Source: Microcoleus sp. FACHB-831 (GTDB taxonomy: Bacteria > Cyanobacteriota > Cyanobacteriia > Cyanobacteriales > FACHB-T130). From it: a DNA stretch of 64,000 nucleotides. The notes beneath the pieces are model-generated. The model made no database searches and was not told the DNA's origin. It saw nothing but the letters and a program-made list of their open reading frames with translations. The stretch covers positions 1 through 64,000 of the forward strand of contig NZ_JACJON010000039.1 of NCBI RefSeq assembly GCF_014695585.1, given 5' to 3'. The position numbers and the translations under genes are program-made. Shown here piece by piece: positions 60,976-64,000 of this stretch (positions are counted from its first letter, which is position 1; each line of letters opens with the position of its first letter).

Positions 60976-61419
60976 CTACCACTTTTTGTAGGACAAAAAC
61001 TTTCCTGACATCACAAGTTTAACGCGATCGCCTTTCGGATCTTCCTCTTTCTCCACATCTAAAGTAAAATCAATCGCGCTCATAATACCATCGCCAAACT
61101 TTTCCTGGATGACTTCCTTAAGCGGCATCCCATAAACCTGCATAATCTCATAAAATCGATAAATCAGCGGATCTGTAGGCACAACTGGCCCCAATCCCTT
61201 CAGCGGACACTTTGTTATTTCTTGAACATAAATTTCGTCCAGCCCTAACGCATCAATTAGTAGCTTGGCCTCCTCTAGAGAAGCACTTGCTTGACGGTAT
61301 AGCACTGCTGCAATCCAGACCTCATCTCGTCCTAATATCTTTTCCAAATCCGTAAAACTCAGGCCCATGTCTTGTTTTGCAGCTAAGAGCTTCTGAGTAA
61401 TTTCTGGAATTTCCATCAA
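60976..61419 (-). CDS. cynS: Cyanate hydratase (cyanase)
   Basis: 147 residues, normal for the family. An N-terminal helical domain ([20 protein letters not shown], then [20 protein letters not shown]) and a C-terminal catalytic domain with [20 protein letters not shown] and [12 protein letters not shown], containing the conserved Arg, Glu and Ser. It converts cyanate and bicarbonate to ammonia and CO2 as a decamer. No cyanate ABC transporter (cynABD) lies alongside. No GTA-N8-TAC NtcA site was found upstream; a GTTAC-ATTT-GTTAC direct repeat lies at 61521-61534. Confidence 0.95.
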   Translation of the reverse strand: MMEIPEITQKLLAAKQDMGLSFTDLEKILGRDEVWIAAVLYRQASASLEEAKLLIDALGLDEIYVQEITKCPLKGLGPVVPTDPLIYRFYEIMQVYGMPLKEVIQEKFGDGIMSAIDFTLDVEKEEDPKGDRVKLVMSGKFLSYKKW

Positions 61420-61569
61420 ACACCCCCCTAAATAATTTGGCAGCGATCTTAACCGATATAACAGATACTTTGTCTGTCAGGGAAACAGTTAAACTATCTC
61501 CTTTAACCAACAATCTATCCGTTACATTTGTTACTAGACGCTGCCAACTTTTAACCTAATAAAGCTTTT

Positions 61570-61592
61570 TAGGTGGGCAGTGCCCACCCTAC
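61570..61592. terminator. GC-rich hairpin between cynS and ndhH
   Basis: AGGTGGGCA and TGCCCACCCT pair after AAAGCTTTTT. It lies just beyond the ndhH stop on the minus strand and is a plausible ndhH terminator. Confidence 0.55.
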
Positions 61593-61603
61593 TCAGAACT
61601 CAT

Positions 61604-62788
61604 TTAGCGGTCAACCGAACCCATGATGATATCGATACTGCCCAAAATCGGCATGATATCTGCGAGTTTTACACCCTTGAGGATATTAGGTAAGATTTGC
61701 AGATTGACGAAATCAGCAGCGCGAATCTTCCAACGCCAAGGGAACACATTGTCATCACCAATTAGATAAATTCCTAGCTCACCTTTACCGCTTTCAACGC
61801 GGACATAGTGTTCGCCTTTGGGAATCTTGAAAGTAGGGGCAATCTTCTTACCAATAAACTGGTAATCAAAGCCATTCCACTCAGATTTTGGCCCTTCTGC
61901 CATGCGCTTGGCTTCCAGGTTCTCAAACGGGCCGCCGGGAAGTCCTTTGATGGCTTGGCGAATAATCTTCACCGACTCGCGCATCTCGCGAATCCGCACC
62001 TGGTAACGGGCGAAACAATCACCAGCAGTTTCCCACTGCACTTGCCAGTCAAAGTCGTCGTAGCACTCGTAGTGGTCAACTTTCCTTAAATCCCACTGGA
62101 CGCCAGAACCGCGTAACATAGGGCCAGAAAGTCCCCAGTTAATTGCTTCTTCGCGGGTGATAGTACCGACGCCTTCAACCCGACGGCGGAAGATGGGGTT
62201 GTCGGTAATTAAACGCTCGTACTCATCTACTTTGGGCAGGAAGTAGTCGCAGAAGTCTTCGCACTTAGTAACCCAGCCATAGGGCAAATCGGCTGCAACT
62301 CCCCCAATACGGAAGTAGTTGTTGTTTACCATGCGATAACCAGTGGCGGCTTCCCACAGGTCATAGATCATTTCCCGTTCGCGGAAAATGTAGAAGAAAG
62401 GAGTCTGAGCGCCAACGTCAGCCATGAATGGGCCAAGCCACAACAGGTGGTTGGCGATGCGGTTCAGCTCCAGCATGATGACGCGGATGTAGCTGGCGCG
62501 TTTGGGAACTGCGATATCAGCGAGTTTTTCTGGCGCGTTGACCGTGATAGCCTCGTTGAACATACCCTCAGCGTAGTCCCAACGGCTGACGTAGGGTACA
62601 AACATGATGTTGGTGCGGTTCTCGGCAATTTTTTCCATGCCGCGATGCAGGTAGCCGATTACTGGCTCGCAATCTACTACATCTTCCCCATCGAGGGTGA
62701 CAATCAACCGAAGTACCCCGTGCATGGAGGGATGGTGCGGTCCCATGTTCAGCACCATCGGTTCGGTTCTAGTTTCGATTTGTGCCAT
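61604..62788 (-). CDS. ndhH: NAD(P)H-quinone oxidoreductase subunit H
   Basis: 394 residues, full length for the 49-kDa-type subunit. Landmarks: [60 protein letters not shown] and [16 protein letters not shown] at the C terminus. It lines the quinone-binding cavity in the peripheral arm of thylakoid NDH-1, used in respiration and cyclic electron flow. Single gene on the minus strand, separate from ndhD as usual in cyanobacteria. ATG 62788. Confidence 0.96.
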   Translation of the reverse strand: MAQIETRTEPMVLNMGPHHPSMHGVLRLIVTLDGEDVVDCEPVIGYLHRGMEKIAENRTNIMFVPYVSRWDYAEGMFNEAITVNAPEKLADIAVPKRASYIRVIMLELNRIANHLLWLGPFMADVGAQTPFFYIFREREMIYDLWEAATGYRMVNNNYFRIGGVAADLPYGWVTKCEDFCDYFLPKVDEYERLITDNPIFRRRVEGVGTITREEAINWGLSGPMLRGSGVQWDLRKVDHYECYDDFDWQVQWETAGDCFARYQVRIREMRESVKIIRQAIKGLPGGPFENLEAKRMAEGPKSEWNGFDYQFIGKKIAPTFKIPKGEHYVRVESGKGELGIYLIGDDNVFPWRWKIRAADFVNLQILPNILKGVKLADIMPILGSIDIIMGSVDR

Positions 62789-63069
62789 TGTTCAGCAATT
62801 TCTCCTTGATGCTGGTTTGAGCCGCGAGGGTCGATTCTTATGGTCTGATGTTCTTTATCGCACTTGGACTTGTGCGCGAACATCTCAACTCAACAGGCCT
62901 TGCCTAGTTGGGGGCGCGGTCTACTTAATGCTTAATTTTATTGAGTTTCTTTAATTATATGGAGTGACGGGCTGGAAAATCGGTTAAGGCTGCTCTAGGT
63001 AATTGTTAAGCGATCGCGGGGAAAGTCACAATAAAGGGAGCGCTTATTTATCGTCGCTAGATTTTGCTG

Positions 63070-63987
63070 ATGGATTTGAATGACTTGAATGCGATCGCTC
63101 CTCCAGAGCCTCCTACAGAAGCTCCCGCTTTTGTACATATCTCCGTCCTCAGTCGAGAGTTAATCGCAGGATTAGCTATTTCTCCGGGAGGGCATTACCT
63201 CGATGCGACTGTCGGCGGCGGCGGTCACAGTCGCTCTATCCTTGAAGCCTCACCCGATGTCCGCATTACTGCTATTGACCGGGACGAACAGGCGATCGCT
63301 GCTGCTTCTGCTAGCCTCGCAGATTATACCGCAAAAATTGAATTTTGGCAAGGAAATTTTGCCGATTATGAGCCGCAAGAGCGGAAATTTGATGGAATTA
63401 TTGCCGATTTGGGCGTAAGCTCTGCCCAATTCGATATAGCGGAACGCGGCTTTAGTTTTCGCCACGAAGCTAGCTTAGATATGCGGATGGATCGGCGACA
63501 ACCTCTAACAGCAGCGGAAATAATAAACCGCTGGGAAGAGGCACAACTTGCAGATATCTTCTTTAAATATGGAGAAGAGCGGCTATCGCGGAGAATTGCG
63601 CGGCGGATTGTAGAAAAGCGCCCCTTTAAGACAACAACAGACTTAGCCTACGCGATCGCAGGTTGCGTCCCCCGCCAATATCGGTATGGCAAAATTCACC
63701 CAGCCACCCGCGTCTTTCAAGCACTGCGGATAGCAGTTAACCAAGAATTAACATCGCTAGAAAAATTTTTGAATAAAGCACCAAATTGGCTAAAGCCAGG
63801 TAGCAAAATTGCGATTATCAGTTTTCATAGTTTAGAAGACAGATTGGTAAAGCATGGATTGCGAGAATCGGAGATATTGCGAGTATTAACTAAAAAACCA
63901 ATACTGCCACAAGAAGATGAAATGGAAAATAACCCGCGATCGCGTTCTGCCAAGCTGAGAATAGCTGAACGAATTGCAGAATCATGA
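63070..63987 (+). CDS. rsmH: 16S rRNA (cytosine(1402)-N4)-methyltransferase RsmH
   Basis: 305 residues. SAM motif [20 protein letters not shown], acidic [46 protein letters not shown] and [17 protein letters not shown]. It methylates C1402 in the ribosomal P site. I chose ATG 63070 over the TTG two codons upstream. A HIP1 octamer lies at codons 10-12. The stop TGA overlaps a following ATG (ATGA, 63984-63987), so a downstream gene is probably co-translated. Confidence 0.95.
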   Translation: MDLNDLNAIAPPEPPTEAPAFVHISVLSRELIAGLAISPGGHYLDATVGGGGHSRSILEASPDVRITAIDRDEQAIAAASASLADYTAKIEFWQGNFADYEPQERKFDGIIADLGVSSAQFDIAERGFSFRHEASLDMRMDRRQPLTAAEIINRWEEAQLADIFFKYGEERLSRRIARRIVEKRPFKTTTDLAYAIAGCVPRQYRYGKIHPATRVFQALRIAVNQELTSLEKFLNKAPNWLKPGSKIAIISFHSLEDRLVKHGLRESEILRVLTKKPILPQEDEMENNPRSRSAKLRIAERIAES

Positions 63988-64000
63988 GTTATCAACTATC
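63984..64000 (+). CDS. Start of a downstream gene, cut by the window end
   Basis: ATG at 63984 overlaps the rsmH stop and opens MSYQL. Only five codons are visible; identity cannot be told. An FtsL-like or hypothetical gene often follows rsmH. Confidence 0.3.

Noticed and set aside
61521-61534. NtcA site upstream of cynS
   Set aside because: The sequence is a direct repeat GTTAC-ATTT-GTTAC and does not satisfy GTA-N8-TAC.

Overview
The window comes from a cyanobacterium, very probably a filamentous one. Direct evidence is the dense scatter of HIP1 octamers (GCGATCGC), photosynthetic NDH-1 subunits (ndhD, ndhH), a carboxysome shell protein (CcmP), solanesyl diphosphate synthase, an ECF sigma factor of the SigG type, four eukaryotic-type Ser/Thr kinases and a hetZ-patU pair. 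HetZ and PatU are known from filamentous cyanobacteria. PatU looks undivided here, as described for non-heterocystous filamentous species, so an Oscillatoriales-like organism is the best guess.

Layout. 0-8.4 kb: the 3' part of a 5S rRNA gene and its terminator, an M20 amidohydrolase, bioD, a membrane Ser/Thr kinase, prs and two conserved unknowns. 8.4-15.5 kb is the accessory-looking part. It holds an inverted pair of ~83-bp dispersed repeats around a Uma2 nuclease gene and a short-chain dehydrogenase, a tRNA-Leu, an FHA kinase, a REP-type (RAYT/HUH) transposase gene broken by a ~135-bp MITE just after its HUH motif, a kinase-GUN4 fusion and a 166-bp palindromic element. 15.5-30 kb: a transglutaminase-like membrane protein without its catalytic Cys and His, patU and hetZ, sds, murI-amiC (cell wall), a Na+/H+ antiporter and ssb under a textbook cyanobacterial LexA box. 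29.5-32.2 kb is the mreBCD cell-shape cluster. 32-48 kb: HAD phosphatases, a zinc-ribbon kinase-WD40 protein, ribD, ndhD, tRNA-Ala(CGC), a HAD-methyltransferase pair, rtcB, arsS with a TVP38 protein, and an erythromycin-esterase family protein. 48-64 kb: a pentapeptide-repeat protein, ccmP, sigG, an unusual tRNA-like RNA gene, an ABC-F ATPase, an SLH-glycosidase, a nucleotidyltransferase, a RemA-like protein, rsgA, a HAD and a ROK sugar enzyme, cynS, ndhH and rsmH.

Most genes are single housekeeping units in alternating orientation, typical of cyanobacteria. Real linkage is seen for hetZ-patU (8-nt overlap), amiC-murI, mreBCD, the HAD-methyltransferase pair (ATGA overlap) and arsS-TVP38.

The most unusual item is the 158-nt RNA at 51062-51219. 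It has a consensus sigma-70 promoter, a perfect 7-bp acceptor stem and a normal T-arm, but a large non-canonical core in place of the D and anticodon arms. It is not a standard tRNA and lacks the G-U pair expected of a tmRNA. Several MITE-like and hairpin repeats also recur within the window. No CRISPR array, prophage or conjugative module was found.
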